A stretch of DNA of 5,647 bases from Bacteroidaceae bacterium. GTDB lineage: Bacteria > Bacteroidota > Bacteroidia > Bacteroidales > Bacteroidaceae. The notes beneath the pieces were generated by a model. That model did no database searches. It had not been told where the DNA came from and saw only the letters and a program-made list of their open reading frames with translations. This document shows positions 5,271-5,647 of this stretch, piece after piece. Numbering within the stretch: position 1 is the stretch's first letter; the number at the start of each line of letters is the position of its first letter. Location: assembly GCA_028709135.1 (NCBI GenBank), contig JAQVXN010000141.1, forward strand, positions 1 through 5,647, written 5' to 3'. A program made the translations under genes and the position numbers.

Positions 5271-5522
5271 TTATTTTTCCAAGTCCTCGATGGCCCGCGC
5301 TATTTGGTCGGGACAGCTTGTTTCTTTGTTACCGCAACAAATGCCGCTGAATTTGGTTTTGACCTCTTCCAAACTCATGCCTTTCACCAGGGTGCAAATA
5401 CCTTTTAAATTGCCGTCGCAACCACCAATGATGCGTATATCGTGTATTCTTTTGTTCTCGTCAGCTTGCACCTGAATATATTGAGAACAGGTGCCGTGGG
5501 TCTTATAAAAAACGCTTTTCAT
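5271..5522 (-). CDS. Small stand-alone TSCPD-domain protein (TIGR03905-like)
   Basis: This 83-aa soluble protein consists almost entirely of a TSCPD domain. It has HGTCSQYIQVQ (9-19), IRIIGGCDGNLKGICTLVKGM (29-49) described here by its key residues Gly33-Gly34-Cys35, Gly38, Gly41 and Cys43, then GICCG (60-64), and the name-giving TSCPD at 68-72 near the C-terminus. Six cysteines (12, 35, 43, 62, 63, 70) suggest metal binding or redox behaviour, but that is inference. The same domain is found at the C-terminal end of adenosylcobalamin-dependent ribonucleotide reductases; single-domain versions of about 80-90 aa form the TIGR03905 family, whose function is not established to my knowledge. There is no signal peptide, so it is likely cytoplasmic. 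The upstream gene on the same strand stops 32 nt before its start, so the two are probably cotranscribed, and a clear terminator follows. No good Shine-Dalgarno is visible. Confidence 0.88.
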   Translation of the reverse strand: MKSVFYKTHGTCSQYIQVQADENKRIHDIRIIGGCDGNLKGICTLVKGMSLEEVKTKFSGICCGNKETSCPDQIARAIEDLEK

Positions 5523-5554
5523 CGAAATGCAAATTCAAAACAAGATGTTCCCCT

Positions 5555-5647
5555 TTATTGTCCTCCTGTGGCGTCCATAATCTTTTTCAGACCTCCTGTG
5601 GTGGAGTAGAACGTAACGTGGGTACTCGTACGCTTGTTGAAGAGTTC
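5555..5647 (-). CDS. C-terminal 30 codons of an unrecognised gene entering from the right edge
   Basis: On the minus strand the frame is open from the window edge (5647) to a TAA at 5557-5555. It encodes 30 residues starting ELFNKRTSTHVTFYS and ending TGGLKKIMDATGGQ. Protein-like composition, the short gap to the next gene on the same strand and the absence of stops support it being real, but the fragment is too short to name. A 10-base direct repeat (cctcctgtgg at 5562-5571 and 5592-5601) encodes the two Thr-Gly-Gly triplets near the end. Confidence 0.6.
   Translation of the reverse strand, partial: ELFNKRTSTHVTFYSTTGGLKKIMDATGGQ

Noticed and set aside
1..5647. CRISPR array, insertion sequence, phage or toxin-antitoxin module
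   Set aside because: There are no regularly spaced repeats, terminal inverted repeats, transposase or integrase. The nucleotidyltransferase is far longer than, and not paired like, an AbiEii- or MNT-type toxin-antitoxin gene.

Overview
The window looks like a chromosomal stretch of a Bacteroidales (Bacteroidota) genome. The main evidence is an N-succinylornithine carbamoyltransferase, a Bacteroidota-type transcarbamylase. Supporting evidence is an S37-type 'PS-10' peptidase, a small TlpA-like thioredoxin with an N-terminal Cys signal, weak or absent Shine-Dalgarno sequences, and two promoter-like sites matching the Bacteroidota -7 consensus TAnnTTTG. The genus cannot be fixed from the sequence.

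Layout. (1) Positions 1-1307, minus strand: a TlpA/thioredoxin-like envelope protein (768-1307), then an intrinsic terminator (704-741), then an exported S37-family serine peptidase (687 down to 1) that runs off the left edge. (2) Positions 1308-1522: a divergent spacer with a -7-like promoter for the thioredoxin gene and a perfect 16-bp AT-only palindrome. (3) Positions 1523-3572, plus strand: argF' (N-succinylornithine carbamoyltransferase, arginine biosynthesis), followed 7 nt later by an uncharacterised NTP_transf_5-like nucleotidyltransferase. An 18-codon hydrophobic mini-ORF overlaps the end of the second gene by ATGA. (4) Positions 3626-3792: a spacer with overlapping palindromes and a TAnnTTTG box in front of the class II fructose-bisphosphate aldolase gene (3793-4803), which ends at a strong intrinsic terminator. 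(5) Positions 4869-5178: no confident gene, although one minus-strand frame is open for about 300 nt apart from a single TGA. (6) Positions 5179-5647, minus strand: a terminator, an 83-aa stand-alone TSCPD-domain protein, and the last 30 codons of an unrecognised gene entering from the right edge.

How the genes relate. The thioredoxin-like protein and the S37 peptidase are both predicted to act in the cell envelope. argF' and the nucleotidyltransferase are probably cotranscribed, but no biochemical link between them is known to me. The aldolase is a self-contained glycolytic unit with its own promoter and terminator. I see no transposase, phage gene, CRISPR array, tRNA or rRNA, and no clearly new multi-gene system. 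The most informative points are the Ser at the specificity position of the transcarbamylase, the nucleotidyltransferase coupled to it, the ATGA-overlapping mini-ORF, and the palindromes at the aldolase promoter.
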